64,000 nucleotides of DNA from TMP-86 sp044226865 (GCA_044226865.1 JBGAGE010000001.1:310001-374000); one strand, 5' to 3'; positions 9,431 to 18,937 are shown, counted from the stretch's first letter. Notes: generated by a model not told the origin, from the letters alone. Numbers and translations are program-made.

Positions 9431-9436
9431 CCGTCC

Positions 9437-10408
9437 ATGAGCGCGCATCAGGAACTCACGTTGACCATCATTCGCGCCGCGCGGCGGCGCATCGCCGCGC
9501 ACGTCCACGAGACGCCGGTGTTGACCAGTGCCACCTTGGATGCCGCCGCTGGCGCATCGCTGTTCTTCAAATGCGAGAACATGCAGAAAGCCGGCGCCTT
9601 CAAGGCGCGCGGCGCCACCAATGCGGTGTTCGAGTTGAGCGCGGCCGAGGCGGCGCGCGGCGTGCTGACGCATTCCTCGGGCAATCATGCCGCGGCGCTG
9701 GCGCGCGCCGCCTCGCTGCGGCAGATCCCGGCGCACATCGTCATGCCGCGCACCGCGCCGCAGGCAAAGCAGGAGTCGGTGCGCCGCTTCGGCGGGCAGA
9801 TCGTGCTGTGCGAGGCGACGCAGGCGGCACGCGAGGCGGCTGCCGCCGAATTGCAGGAGCGCACCGGCGCGGTGATGGTGCATCCGTACAACGACTGGCG
9901 GGTGATGGCTGGACAGGGCACCACCGCACTGGAGTTCCTGGAACAGGTGCCGGACCTCGATGCCATCGTCTGTCCCATCGGCGGCGGCGGGCATCTCGCC
10001 GGCATCGCGGTGGCGGCCAAGGCCATCAATCCGAAGATGCTGGTGGTCGGTGCGGAGCCTGCCGGCGCCGATGATGCGGCGCTGTCCTTCAAGGCCGGGC
10101 GCATCATCCCGTCCGCCGAGCCGCGCAGCATCGCCGATGGGCTGCTGGCCACCGTCGGTGCGCTTCCCTTCGCTTGCATCACGCGTCTCGTGGACGACAT
10201 CCTCGTCGTGCCGGACTCGCTCATCGTTGAATCCATGCGGCGCCTGTGGGAGGTGCTCAAGGTGATCGTCGAGCCTTCCGGCGCCGTGGGCTACGCGGTG
10301 GTGGCGCAATTGGCGCGCCTGCGCCCGCGCCAGCGAATCGGCGTGGTGCTCACCGGCGGCAACCTCGATTTGAATTTATTACCCTGGCAGCAGAAGCCGC
10401 GCGGGTGA
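9437..10408 (+). CDS. Threonine/serine dehydratase or racemase-like PLP enzyme
   Basis: A 323-residue fold-type II pyridoxal-phosphate enzyme. Lys56 in AGAFKARGA is the Schiff-base lysine, HSSGNHAAALA is the substrate-binding loop, and CPIGGGGHLAGIA is the glycine-rich phosphate-binding loop. The length and absence of a C-terminal ACT regulatory domain place it with catabolic threonine ammonia-lyases, L-threo-3-hydroxyaspartate ammonia-lyases and serine racemases rather than biosynthetic IlvA (about 510 residues). It would deaminate or racemise hydroxy-amino acids in the cytoplasm. It lies 6 bases after the rhomboid gene and probably shares its transcript. Confidence 0.85.
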   Translation: MSAHQELTLTIIRAARRRIAAHVHETPVLTSATLDAAAGASLFFKCENMQKAGAFKARGATNAVFELSAAEAARGVLTHSSGNHAAALARAASLRQIPAHIVMPRTAPQAKQESVRRFGGQIVLCEATQAAREAAAAELQERTGAVMVHPYNDWRVMAGQGTTALEFLEQVPDLDAIVCPIGGGGHLAGIAVAAKAINPKMLVVGAEPAGADDAALSFKAGRIIPSAEPRSIADGLLATVGALPFACITRLVDDILVVPDSLIVESMRRLWEVLKVIVEPSGAVGYAVVAQLARLRPRQRIGVVLTGGNLDLNLLPWQQKPRG

Positions 10409-10512
10409 ACTCGCGGCGGGCGCGGTTGTCTCCAGCCGCCATGATTGCGAACCGCGCGCGCGCCCACTAAAGTCTTGCACTTCTTCGCCTTCGTGCAACA
10501 AGGATGATGATC

Positions 10513-12612
10513 ATGCATCGATCGAATCTGCTTCTCGTGGCGTGCGCCTGCATCGGTGCGGCTGCGACGCTCGCCACCGCGGTGTCCGCCGCGGACACTT
10601 CCGTTGCGCCAGCGGCCGCGCCCGCTGCGGCACCGGTCGCCGCGCCAGCCCTGCCCAGCAGCGATTTCGGGCCCTGGGGCCTGGATCTCACCGCGCGCGA
10701 TGCGAGCGTGCGTCCGGGTGTGGACTTCTACAAGTTTGCGAACGGACACTGGATCGCCACCAACGTGATTCCGCCGGACAGGGCGAGTTGGAACGGCTTC
10801 TCCTCGCTGGTGGTGGATGCTGAAAAGAAGGTGCAGGACATCATCCAGAACCTCCCCGTGGATGCGCCCGCCGGTTCCCTGCAACGCAAGATCGGCGATT
10901 ACTACCGCGCCTTTCTCGACACCACGCAGATCGACCATGATGGGCTCGAGCCCGCCCGGCCGGTGCTGCACGAGATCGATCAGGTGAAGACTCACGAACA
11001 GGTGGCCACGCTTCTCGGCCGGCCCGACCTCCAGCTTGCCTCGCCCATCAATTTCGGGATCACGCTGGATGAGAAGAATCCAGACCGGTACGTGGTGGTC
11101 ATCGGCCAGGGCGGATTGGGAATGCCGCAGCGCGAGTACTACCTCAGCAAGGACGCGCAATTCGCGCGCATCCGCTCGCAGTACCTCGCGCACGTGCAGC
11201 GCATGCTGGCGCTCGCGGGTGATGCCGCGGCGCCCGGCGACGCGCAAGCCGTGCTCGATGTGGAGTCGGGCATTGCGTTGCTGCATTGGCCCATCGAGAA
11301 GCAGCGCGAGCGCGAGCTGACCTATAACCTGCGCACGCGCGATGCCCTGCGGGGCGCCGCGCCGACGTTCCCATGGCAATCGCTGCTGGGGGCCGCGGGC
11401 GTGGCGGGGGAGAAGGAATACGTGGTGTCGGAAGTCGATGCCGTGGAGAAACTCGCCAAGCAGTTCACGCAGGTGCCGGTTGCCAGCTGGAAGCCCTACC
11501 TCAAGTATCACTATCTCGTGGCGATGGCGGCGGTCCTGCCCAAGGCATTCGATGACGAGCGTTTCGAGTTCTACGGCAAGGTGTTGAACGGCCAACCACA
11601 GCAGCGCGATCGCTGGAAGCGCGCGGTGCAGGCCACCAACGGCGCCCTGGGCGAGGCGGTGGGCCAGATCTATGTGGAGCGCTATTTTCCGGCCAGTGCC
11701 AAGGCGCAGATGCTGGAGCTGGTGGAGAACCTGCGCACCGCCTACCGGCAGCGCATCCAGGCCGCGTCCTGGATGACGGCGGACACCAAGCAAAGCGCCA
11801 TGAAGAAGCTGGAGACCTTCCGCCCGAAGATTGCCTACCCCGACAAATGGCGCGACTACTCCGACTTCACCGTCAAGCCGGCCGATGCGTTCGGCAACCT
11901 GACGCGCTCGGCCGTGTACGAATGGCAACGCCAGTTGAAGCGCCTGCACCTGCCCACCGACCGCGATGAATGGGAGTTGCCGCCGCAGACCGTCAACGCC
12001 TACTACAACCCCACCTTCAACGAGATCGTGTTCCCCGCGGCCATCCTGCAGCCGCCGTTCTTCGATCCCAAGGCCGATGCCGCCGTCAATTATGGCGGCA
12101 TCGGTGGCGTCATCGGCCACGAGATGAGCCACGGCTTCGACGACCAGGGCGCGAAATCCGATGAACGTGGTGTGCTGCGCAACTGGTGGAAGCCCGAGGA
12201 CGAGGCCGCCTTCAAGGCACTGGGCGACAAACTCGCGCATCAATACGACCAGTTTTCCCCCATCGAGGGGTTGAAGATCAACGGACGATTGACGCTGGGC
12301 GAAAACCTGGGTGATGTGAATGGATTGACCGTGGCCTACGCCGCGTACCATGTGTCTCTCAAGGACAAACCAGCGCCGGTGCTCGACGGCCTCTCCGGTG
12401 ACCAGCGCTTCTTCCTGTCCTGGGCGCAGGTGTGGCGTAGCCTGGATCGTGACGAGAGCGTGCGCACGCAGGTCATGAGCGATCCACACAGCCCCGCGCG
12501 CTACCGGGTGCTGGGTGTGGTGCGCAACCTGGATGCCTGGTATGACGCTTTCCAGGTCGCGCCCACCGATCCTCTGTACCTGCCGCCGGCGGAGCGGGTG
12601 CGGGTATGGTGA
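10513..12612 (+). CDS. M13 (neprilysin/PepO) family zinc metallopeptidase
   Basis: A 699-residue exported peptidase with an N-terminal signal peptide (cleavage after VSAAD region) and an Ala/Pro-rich linker. The N-terminal part matches Peptidase_M13_N. The C-terminal catalytic domain shows VNAYYNP (substrate-binding), IGHEMSHGFDDQG with the HExxH zinc site (His536, Glu537, His540) and GENLGD supplying the third ligand Glu597. M13 enzymes cleave short peptides in the periplasm. Three ATGs lie close together (10504, 10507, 10513); AAGGA at 10499-10503 is best spaced for 10513. The last 7 bases overlap the next gene. Confidence 0.92.
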   Translation: MHRSNLLLVACACIGAAATLATAVSAADTSVAPAAAPAAAPVAAPALPSSDFGPWGLDLTARDASVRPGVDFYKFANGHWIATNVIPPDRASWNGFSSLVVDAEKKVQDIIQNLPVDAPAGSLQRKIGDYYRAFLDTTQIDHDGLEPARPVLHEIDQVKTHEQVATLLGRPDLQLASPINFGITLDEKNPDRYVVVIGQGGLGMPQREYYLSKDAQFARIRSQYLAHVQRMLALAGDAAAPGDAQAVLDVESGIALLHWPIEKQRERELTYNLRTRDALRGAAPTFPWQSLLGAAGVAGEKEYVVSEVDAVEKLAKQFTQVPVASWKPYLKYHYLVAMAAVLPKAFDDERFEFYGKVLNGQPQQRDRWKRAVQATNGALGEAVGQIYVERYFPASAKAQMLELVENLRTAYRQRIQAASWMTADTKQSAMKKLETFRPKIAYPDKWRDYSDFTVKPADAFGNLTRSAVYEWQRQLKRLHLPTDRDEWELPPQTVNAYYNPTFNEIVFPAAILQPPFFDPKADAAVNYGGIGGVIGHEMSHGFDDQGAKSDERGVLRNWWKPEDEAAFKALGDKLAHQYDQFSPIEGLKINGRLTLGENLGDVNGLTVAYAAYHVSLKDKPAPVLDGLSGDQRFFLSWAQVWRSLDRDESVRTQVMSDPHSPARYRVLGVVRNLDAWYDAFQVAPTDPLYLPPAERVRVW

Positions 12613-13520
12613 TCTTGCGCGCCTTGCTGGCAGCGGCATGCCTGTTCGCGGCGGGTGCCGTGCCCGCACTGGCTGCGGATGCCGCGCCGCGCGCCGCGCG
12701 CGTCGAGCACGTGGTGCTGGTGAGCATGGACGGCTTGCGTCCCGACGTGGCCCTGCGCGCCAACATGAAGAACCTGCGCGCGCTCATGGATGCGGGCGCA
12801 TTTTCCTTCTGGGCGCGCACCACGGCGGTGTCGGTGACGTTGCCCTCGCATACCAGCATGGTCACCGGCGTGCCGCCCGATGAGCACGAGATCGAATGGA
12901 ACCGCGACATGCCGTTCAGTTCGCCGGTGTATCCGTCGTATCCGACGGTGATGGAGCTGGCGACGCGCGCTGGCAAGACCAGCGCCATGGCGGCCGGAAA
13001 ATCCAAGTTCTCGGTGCTGAACAAGCCGGGCACCATCGCGCAGGTGTTCGTGCCGACCCAGAGCTTCATCGACGACGCGACGGTGGGGGACCATGCGGTG
13101 GAGATGATCGCGCGCGCGCGCCCCACGTTGCTATTCGTGCATCTGCCGGGTGTCGATATCGCCGGGCACACGGTGGGCTGGGGAACGCCCGCGCAATTGC
13201 GGGCGGCCGAAGGCGTGGACGCGCAATTGGGTCGCATTCTCGCCGCGCTCGATGCGGCCGGCATCCGCGGCAGCACGGCTGTCCTGGTCAGCGCCGATCA
13301 TGGTGGCGCAGGCCTGACGCATGGCGCGGACGATCCGCGCAGTCGCCACATTCCCTGGATCCTGTCCGGCCCCGGCGTGCGTCGCGGATTCGACCTGACC
13401 CGCAAGCGTGACCTCGAGATTCATACCGAGGACAGCGCGGCGACCATCTGCTATCTGTTGGGCCTGGACTGCGGCAACATCACCGGCCAGCCGGTCCTCG
13501 CCGCGTTCGAAAAGCCGTGA
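12606..13520 (+). CDS. Alkaline phosphatase-superfamily phosphodiesterase / nucleotide pyrophosphatase-like
   Basis: A 304-residue secreted protein: signal peptide up to PALAAD, then VVLVSMDGLRPD with the first metal-binding Asp, and TLPSHTSMVTGVPPDEHEI, where the Thr/Ser region supplies the nucleophile of type I phosphodiesterases. The later metal ligands are in LPGVDIAGHTVGWG and VSADHGGAG. Members hydrolyse phosphodiesters or nucleotide pyrophosphates in the periplasm. The ATG lies inside the end of the M13 peptidase gene, so the two are co-translated, suggesting nutrient scavenging outside the cytoplasm. A perfect stem-loop follows directly. Confidence 0.85.
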   Translation: MVILRALLAAACLFAAGAVPALAADAAPRAARVEHVVLVSMDGLRPDVALRANMKNLRALMDAGAFSFWARTTAVSVTLPSHTSMVTGVPPDEHEIEWNRDMPFSSPVYPSYPTVMELATRAGKTSAMAAGKSKFSVLNKPGTIAQVFVPTQSFIDDATVGDHAVEMIARARPTLLFVHLPGVDIAGHTVGWGTPAQLRAAEGVDAQLGRILAALDAAGIRGSTAVLVSADHGGAGLTHGADDPRSRHIPWILSGPGVRRGFDLTRKRDLEIHTEDSAATICYLLGLDCGNITGQPVLAAFEKP

Positions 13521-13525
13521 AGGAT

Positions 13526-13555
13526 GGGATCGTGGCCTCCTGACGCCACGATCCC
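13526..13555 (+). terminator. Stem-loop directly after the phosphodiesterase gene
   Basis: GGGATCGTGGC at 13526-13536 pairs perfectly with GCCACGATCCC at 13545-13555 across an 8-base loop, starting 6 bases after the stop codon. There is no T run after it, so it is either a terminator without a U tract or a 3'-end stabiliser of the M13/phosphodiesterase transcript. Confidence 0.5.
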
Positions 13556-13699
13556 TCCCAAATCGCTGCGAATCCTGGCGCGGGCGATGCGCCGTGCGGC
13601 CCTGGCAGCGCGGGCGGACGGTTGACACCGGCCCGCCTAGCCCCTATCGTGCGCACCGGCCAAGTGCACGTAACCCACGGTGGGTCGAGAAAAAACCAG

Positions 13700-14635
13700 G
13701 TGCGATCCGCTCACATATTCGCCACCGGCGAATACGTCCCCTCCAACGTGCTGGATAACGCGCACTTCGCGCTTCAGACCGGCAAGCCCGCGGAATGGTT
13801 CGTGCGCAGGACCGGCATCCGCGAACGGCGCCGCGCCGGGGCCGATGAAAACACCGCCACCATGGCCATCGCCGCGGTTCGCGACCTGCTCTCGCGCATC
13901 GGTCACTGGCCCGAAAGCGTCGATCTCGTCGTCTCGGCTTCCTACACTCCGCATGACACCATCGGCACCACCGCTCACCAGGTGCAGCGTGAATTCGCGC
14001 TGCGCGATGCCAAGGTGTTCGAGTTGTCCTCGGCCTGCTCCTCATTCCTGAATGCGCTCGAAGTCGCGTCCACATTCATCGAGGCGGGCCGCGTGCGTTG
14101 CGCGTTGATCGTGGCCACGGAGCACAACAGCCACTACAGCGATGAAGACAGCAATCACCTGTGGGGCGATGGCGCGGCGGCGGTGCTGCTGGCGCCGGGC
14201 GGCGCCTTGAAAGTGGTGTCGACGATCACCCGCGGGCGGGCCGACGTGGGACGCGGGCCTGAGGCCGTGCGCATGCAGCCGCGTGCCGGCGGCCTGGAGA
14301 TGCCCTACGGCAAGGAAGTCTTTCATCATGCCTGTGAGGAGATGGAGCGCATCGGGCACGAAATCCTGGCGGTGGCCGGTGTTCCCGTCGAGAACGTCTC
14401 GCTGTTGGTGCCGCACCAGGCCAACCTGCGCATCCTGCAGGTCGTGGGAGAGAAGCTGAAGATCCCGCTGGAACGAGTCGCGGTGACCATCGATCAATTG
14501 GGCAATACCGGCAGCGCCAGCGTGCCGATCACCCTGCATCGCCATCAATCGCGCATTCCGGCCGGTGGACGCGCGCTATTGTTGTCCTTCGGCGGGGGCT
14601 ACTCCGTGGGCGCAGCCTTGCTCGAGCGCGTGTAG
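13700..14635 (+). CDS. 3-oxoacyl-ACP synthase III (FabH-like)
   Basis: A thiolase-fold protein with the KAS III catalytic triad: Cys113 in SSACSSFL, His239 in VPHQANLRI and Asn269 in QLGNTGSAS (numbering from GTG 13700, 311 residues). KAS III enzymes condense an acyl-CoA with malonyl-ACP; relatives act on CoA thioesters in specialised pathways. The start is uncertain: the frame is open back to TTG 13622 and GTG 13664 is also possible, but GAGAA lies 9 bases before GTG 13700 and the conserved sequence (IFATGEYVPSN) begins just after it. No other fatty-acid genes are adjacent, so it need not be the housekeeping FabH. Confidence 0.82.
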   Translation: MRSAHIFATGEYVPSNVLDNAHFALQTGKPAEWFVRRTGIRERRRAGADENTATMAIAAVRDLLSRIGHWPESVDLVVSASYTPHDTIGTTAHQVQREFALRDAKVFELSSACSSFLNALEVASTFIEAGRVRCALIVATEHNSHYSDEDSNHLWGDGAAAVLLAPGGALKVVSTITRGRADVGRGPEAVRMQPRAGGLEMPYGKEVFHHACEEMERIGHEILAVAGVPVENVSLLVPHQANLRILQVVGEKLKIPLERVAVTIDQLGNTGSASVPITLHRHQSRIPAGGRALLLSFGGGYSVGAALLERV

Positions 14636-14675
14636 GCGCGGGAGCCGCGGGCCGCCGCGACGGCGCGTCGTGCAG

Positions 14676-14704
14676 GGCCGGCGGGACCCCCAGGGGCGCC
14701 GGCC
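14676..14704. terminator. GC-rich stem-loop between convergent genes
   Basis: GGCCGGCG at 14676-14683 pairs with CGCCGGCC at 14697-14704, with further pairing of CCCC and GGGG inside. It lies between the KAS III gene and the convergent GNAT gene and could end both transcripts, although no T tract is present. Confidence 0.35.
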
Positions 14705-15154
14705 TCAAATCACCAGGTTGTAGTAGTAGAACGCGTCGTCGCGGACCCAGCCCATGCGCTCGTAGGCACGCTGCGCAGCCTGATTGTCGATCGCGGTCGC
14801 AAGGCTGACTTCGCTGGCGCCGGTGTCCACACCCAGGGCGTGAGCGCGCTGCAGCAGCAGCCGGGCCACCCCCCGTCGGCGCGCCGCGGGCGCCACGAAC
14901 AGGTCATACAGAATCCATACCCGGCGCAGCGATAGCGAGCTGAACGAGGGGTATAGCTGCATGAACCCGACGGCCCGCGCTCCTTCCATCGCCAGGAACA
15001 CCCGCGATTCTCCGTGAGCTAGCCGTTCGCGCAGGAAAGCGCGGCAGGCCTCGATGTCGGAGGGAAATTGATAGAACTGCCGGTAGCCATCGAAGAGCGC
15101 TGCCGCCGCCTCGACATCCGCCGGGCCGGCCTCGCGCACGAGCAGCTGAGTCAT
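14705..15154 (-). CDS. GNAT-family N-acetyltransferase
   Basis: A 149-residue single-domain acetyltransferase. Motif A is visible as LYDLFVAPAARRRGVARLLLQRA, where RRRGVA is the acetyl-CoA pyrophosphate loop, and motif B as NQAAQRAYERMGW. The C-terminus DDAFYYYNLVI is typical of small GNATs acting on amino groups of small molecules or proteins; the substrate is unknown. It is transcribed alone, convergent with the KAS III gene, and has an AT-rich promoter-like region just upstream. Confidence 0.88.
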   Translation of the reverse strand: MTQLLVREAGPADVEAAAALFDGYRQFYQFPSDIEACRAFLRERLAHGESRVFLAMEGARAVGFMQLYPSFSSLSLRRVWILYDLFVAPAARRRGVARLLLQRAHALGVDTGASEVSLATAIDNQAAQRAYERMGWVRDDAFYYYNLVI

Positions 15155-15177
15155 GTTGTCGCGCCTCGTAAATTTGT

Positions 15178-15184
15178 TTTTATA
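15178..15184 (-). promoter_or_regulatory. Possible -10 element for the GNAT gene
   Basis: On the minus strand TATAAAA lies 24 bases before the GNAT start codon in a short AT-rich patch, unusual in this GC-rich window. No convincing -35 box is visible at the right spacing, so this is tentative. Confidence 0.3.
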
Positions 15185-15376
15185 CAGAAGGTTGGGAGAC
15201 TAGATTTAGAAACCACATCACCTGCGTCGCAGCGTCGAACTCGCGCCGTTGCGCGGCAGTCCACGCCCCCTGGCTGACCCCGCGGGCGCAACGGAATTCG
15301 TTCGCTGAATTGAACAGCTCTCCCGCGAGGCATATCATTCACGGCGTCAACCGACGTGGACATTGGAACCGGCAGA

Positions 15377-15664
15377 ATGGAAACCTCCCGCCGCTGGCAT
15401 GCCGTGAGCGTGATCGCCGATGGCACGGCCTGTCAACATGCGCAAGACTTGGGCGAGATGCGCTTCCTGTCGCAGGAAGCGCCGCGCCTGCCATTGGAGG
15501 GTTGCAGCGATCCCATGCGCTGCCGCTGCCGCTACCGTCATTTCCCCGACCGCCGCAAGGGACCGCGGCGCGCGGTCGAGAATTTCCGCCCGGCCCGTTA
15601 TTGGCCCAACGCTGACAAGCGCACCCTGCGGGGAAGGCGCTCCACCGACTACAGCACGATTTGA
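15377..15664 (+). CDS. Small conserved-looking Cys/Arg-rich protein of unknown function
   Basis: A 95-residue protein starting METSRRWHAVSVIADGTACQHA. It holds LGEMRFLSQEAPRLPLEGC, followed by CRCRYRHFPDRRKGPRR and a C-terminal GRRSTD. The composition is not that of a random frame: there is a hydrophobic N-terminal half with paired Cys and then a strongly basic Cys-x-Cys-x-Tyr-x-His segment. I recognise this as resembling a family of short uncharacterised proteins in gammaproteobacteria, with the four Cys and His possibly binding metal. No function is assigned. ATG 15377 is preferred to GTG 15356 because the conserved part begins at METS. It precedes the RND permease by 60 bases. Confidence 0.65.
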   Translation: METSRRWHAVSVIADGTACQHAQDLGEMRFLSQEAPRLPLEGCSDPMRCRCRYRHFPDRRKGPRRAVENFRPARYWPNADKRTLRGRRSTDYSTI

Positions 15665-15724
15665 ACTCGCGCCGCTCCACGCGCACCCTGCGCACCCGCA
15701 GGGTTCCTTAGGTATCGTTGCTCC

Positions 15725-18700
15725 ATGTGGATCGTTCGCGTAGCGCTGCAGCGCCCCCTGACCTTCATTGCGTTGAGCTTGCTCATCCTGCTGCTGGGCG
15801 CCTTCACCCTGGCGCGCACCGCCACCGACATCTTCCCCAGCATCCGCATCCCCATCGTCGGCATCATCTGGTACTACACGGGACTCCCCCCGGAGGAGAT
15901 GGCCAACCGCATCGTGCTCAATACCGAGCGCAATGCCCAGACGCTGGTCACCGACATCGAGCACACCGAGTCGCAGTCGCTGAACGGCATCTCGGTGGTC
16001 AAGGCCTTCTTCCAGCCCACGGTAAATGAGGAACTGGCGTACGCACAGATCACCGCGGTGTCCTCCTCGCAGCTGCGGCAGATGCCGCCGGGCACCAATC
16101 CGCCCTTCATCCTGGCCTACGATGCCTCGACGGTGCCGGTGCTGCAGATCGCGTTGTCCAGTTCGACGCTGTCGGAGACCGCCCTCAACGACCTGGCGCT
16201 GAGCGTGGTGCGACCGGCCCTGGGAACGGTGCAGGGGGCTGCCATGCCGTACCCCTACGGCGGCCGGCAGCGCCAGGTGCAGGTGGACCTGGACCCGCGG
16301 GCCTTGCGCGCCAACGGCCTGTCCGCGCTGGATGTATCCAATGCCATCGCCGCGCAGAACCTGATCCTGCCCGCCGGAACCCAGAAAATCGGTCCCACCG
16401 AGTATTTCATCAAGCTCAATTCCGGCACGCGCACCATCGAAGAAATCAACGACCTGCCGGTGCGCAACACCCGCGGCCATGTGCTGCGGGTGCGCGATGT
16501 GGCGCACGTGCGCGACGGCTCCGGGCCGCAGACCAACATCGTGCGCCTGGGCGGCCAGCGCGCCGTGCTCATGAACGTGCTCAAGACCGGCAATGCGTCC
16601 ACCCTGGATGTCATCGACGGTGTGCTCAAGAAGCTGGCCGAACTGCGCGACAGCCTGCCCGCGGACCTGTCGATCAAGCCGGTGGGGGACCAGTCCATCT
16701 TCGTGCGCGCCGCGGTGCAGGGCGTGATCCGCGAGGGCCTGGTCGCGGCCGCGCTCACCGCGGTGATGATCCTCTTGTTCCTGGGCAGCTGGCGCAGCAC
16801 GCTGATCATCACCATTTCCATTCCGCTGGCGGCGCTCACCTCCATCGTCTGCCTGTCGGCGCTGGGCGAGACCATGAACATCATGACCCTAGGTGGCCTT
16901 GCCCTGGCGGTGGGCATCCTGGTCGATGATGCGACCGTGACCATCGAGAACATCAACACCCACCTGGAAATGGGCAAGGACGTGGAGACCGCCATCATGG
17001 ATGGCGCGCAGCAGATCGCGCTGCCGGCCTTCGTCTCCACGCTCGCCATCTGCATCGTGTTCATCCCGATGTTCTTCCTCACCGGGATCGCCAAGTACCT
17101 GTTCGTGCCGCTGGCCGAGGCCGTGGTGTTCGCCATGCTGGCTTCCTACGTGCTGTCGCGCACCCTGGTGCCTACTCTGGCGAAGTACTGGCTCAAACCG
17201 CACGCGCAGGAGCACGCCGGCGATCGCGGCGCCTGGGCGCGCTGGCAGCACGGGTTCGAGGTGTGGTTCGCGGGCGTGCGCGAGCGCTATTCGAAGGCGC
17301 TCGAGGCTGCGGTGGCGGCGGGCCCGCGCTTCGTGGGGAAGTTCCTGGCGGCAACCGCCGCGTCTGCGTTGCTGGCTTTCCCGCTGGGGCCGCTGCCGGG
17401 CCTTGGGCAGGATTTCTTTCCCACCGTGGATGCCGGCCAGATCAAGCTGCACCTGCGCGCGCATGCCGGCATGCGCATCGAGGAGACCGCGGCGCTGACC
17501 GACGAGGTGGAGGCCAAGGTGCGCGAGATCATCCCGTCCGACGAACTGGCCAGCATCGCCGACAACATCGGCGTGCCCTACAGCGGCATCAACCTGTCCT
17601 ACAGCACCTCCTTTCCGGTGGGGCCTTCAGACGCCGACGTGCTGATTTCCCTCACCGAGAAGCACGGCAGCACCGCCGCGCACATCGCGCGGCTGCGCGC
17701 CGGGCTACGCACGGAGTTCCCGGGGGTGGACTTTTCCTTCCTGCCGGCCGACGTGGTCAACCAGATCCTCAACTTCGGACTGCCGGCGCCCATCGACGTG
17801 CAGATCGCAGGCGGCAACGTGGCCGCGAACCGCGAGTATGCGAACGCGCTCAGGCAGAAGATGCAGCTCATCCCCGGCGCCGCCGACGTGCACCTGCACC
17901 AATTGTTCGATTCGCCGCAACTCAACGTCGACGTGGACCGCAACAAGGCTCAGGAGCTCGGCCTCACGCAGCAGATGATCGCGAGCGACCTGCTGGTGTC
18001 GCTGTCGGGCAGCTTCCAGACCCAGCCCTCGTACTGGCTGGATACGAAGACCGGCAGTTCCTATTCGGTGGTGGTACAGACGCCGCAATACCGGCTCGAT
18101 TCGCTCGGCGACCTGAAGCTCACGCCGGTGTCGAGCAATGGCGCGGGCGAGGGCACCCCACAGGTGCTGGGCAACGTGGCGCAGTTCAGCCGCAGCGTCG
18201 GCCCCTCGGTGGTCAGCCATTACAATTCCCGCACCACGGTGGATGTGCTGGCGTCGGTGCAGGGCACCGACCTCGGTTACGTCGCCGGGCGGGTGCGCGA
18301 GCTGGTGGCGCAATCCTCGGCGCAGATCCCCAAGGGCAGCACGGTGATCATCCGCGGCCAGGCCGAGACCATGACGAACTCCTTCAACGGCCTTCTGCTG
18401 GGCCTGTTGGGCGCCGTGATCCTCGTCTACCTGCTCATCGTCGTGAATTTCCAGTCGTGGCTGGATCCCTTCATCATCATCACCGGGCTCCCCGCGGCAC
18501 TCGCGGGCATCGTCTGGATGCTGTTCCTCACGCACACCACCGTGAGCGTGCCGGCGCTGATCGGCGCCATCATGTGCATGGGCGTGGCCACGGCCAACTC
18601 CATCCTCGTGGTGAGCTTCGCGCGCGCGCGCTTCGATGCCGGCGTCGCGGCGAACCAAGCGGCGGTGGAGGCCGGGGTGGCGCGCATGCGGCCGGTGATC

Positions 18701-18937
18701 ATGACGGCGATGGCGATGATCATCGGCATGGTGCCGATGGCGCTGGGCTTGGGCGAGGGAGGAGAGCAGAATGCGCCGCTGGGCCGCGCGGTGATCGGCG
18801 GATTGTTGCTGGCCACCGTGGCGACTCTGTTCTTCGTGCCGGCCGTGTTCAGCCTGATACATGGGCGCTGGTCGAAACGGCCAACCCCCGCGCCGTCGGC
18901 CGTGCCGGCGCTCGAACAGGATGGAGAAATGGGATGA
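15725..18937 (+). CDS. RND-family efflux transporter permease (AcrB/MdtB type)
   Basis: A 1070-residue inner-membrane RND pump with two six-helix repeats each followed by a large periplasmic loop. It begins MWIVRVALQRPLTFIALSLLILLLG. Helix 4 carries GILVDDATVTIEN with the paired Asp401-Asp402 of the proton relay. The second half contains VVNFQSWLDPFIIITGLPAAL and the final helices MTAMAMIIGMVPMALGLGEGG. The length and motifs fit the HAE-type hydrophobic-compound exporters. It overlaps the adaptor gene by ATGA. No outer-membrane TolC gene is adjacent, so it likely uses a shared one. Confidence 0.95.
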   Translation: MWIVRVALQRPLTFIALSLLILLLGAFTLARTATDIFPSIRIPIVGIIWYYTGLPPEEMANRIVLNTERNAQTLVTDIEHTESQSLNGISVVKAFFQPTVNEELAYAQITAVSSSQLRQMPPGTNPPFILAYDASTVPVLQIALSSSTLSETALNDLALSVVRPALGTVQGAAMPYPYGGRQRQVQVDLDPRALRANGLSALDVSNAIAAQNLILPAGTQKIGPTEYFIKLNSGTRTIEEINDLPVRNTRGHVLRVRDVAHVRDGSGPQTNIVRLGGQRAVLMNVLKTGNASTLDVIDGVLKKLAELRDSLPADLSIKPVGDQSIFVRAAVQGVIREGLVAAALTAVMILLFLGSWRSTLIITISIPLAALTSIVCLSALGETMNIMTLGGLALAVGILVDDATVTIENINTHLEMGKDVETAIMDGAQQIALPAFVSTLAICIVFIPMFFLTGIAKYLFVPLAEAVVFAMLASYVLSRTLVPTLAKYWLKPHAQEHAGDRGAWARWQHGFEVWFAGVRERYSKALEAAVAAGPRFVGKFLAATAASALLAFPLGPLPGLGQDFFPTVDAGQIKLHLRAHAGMRIEETAALTDEVEAKVREIIPSDELASIADNIGVPYSGINLSYSTSFPVGPSDADVLISLTEKHGSTAAHIARLRAGLRTEFPGVDFSFLPADVVNQILNFGLPAPIDVQIAGGNVAANREYANALRQKMQLIPGAADVHLHQLFDSPQLNVDVDRNKAQELGLTQQMIASDLLVSLSGSFQTQPSYWLDTKTGSSYSVVVQTPQYRLDSLGDLKLTPVSSNGAGEGTPQVLGNVAQFSRSVGPSVVSHYNSRTTVDVLASVQGTDLGYVAGRVRELVAQSSAQIPKGSTVIIRGQAETMTNSFNGLLLGLLGAVILVYLLIVVNFQSWLDPFIIITGLPAALAGIVWMLFLTHTTVSVPALIGAIMCMGVATANSILVVSFARARFDAGVAANQAAVEAGVARMRPVIMTAMAMIIGMVPMALGLGEGGEQNAPLGRAVIGGLLLATVATLFFVPAVFSLIHGRWSKRPTPAPSAVPALEQDGEMG

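Noticed and set aside
10420..10457. Inverted repeat GCGCGGTT/AACCGCGC after the PLP enzyme gene
   Set aside because: The loop is 22 bases and no T run follows, so it is not convincing as a terminator in this GC-rich DNA.
10475..10498. Dyad TTGCAC/GTGCAA before the M13 gene
   Set aside because: Only 6 bp with a 12-base gap, within chance for this window.
13622..13699. Upstream TTG extension of the KAS III-like gene
   Set aside because: The added residues do not resemble KAS III N-termini and there is no ribosome-binding site; GTG 13700 is preferred.
15339..15695. Minus-strand frame opposite the small Cys/Arg-rich gene
   Set aside because: The plus-strand reading has coherent conserved-looking Cys/His spacing; the minus frame does not.
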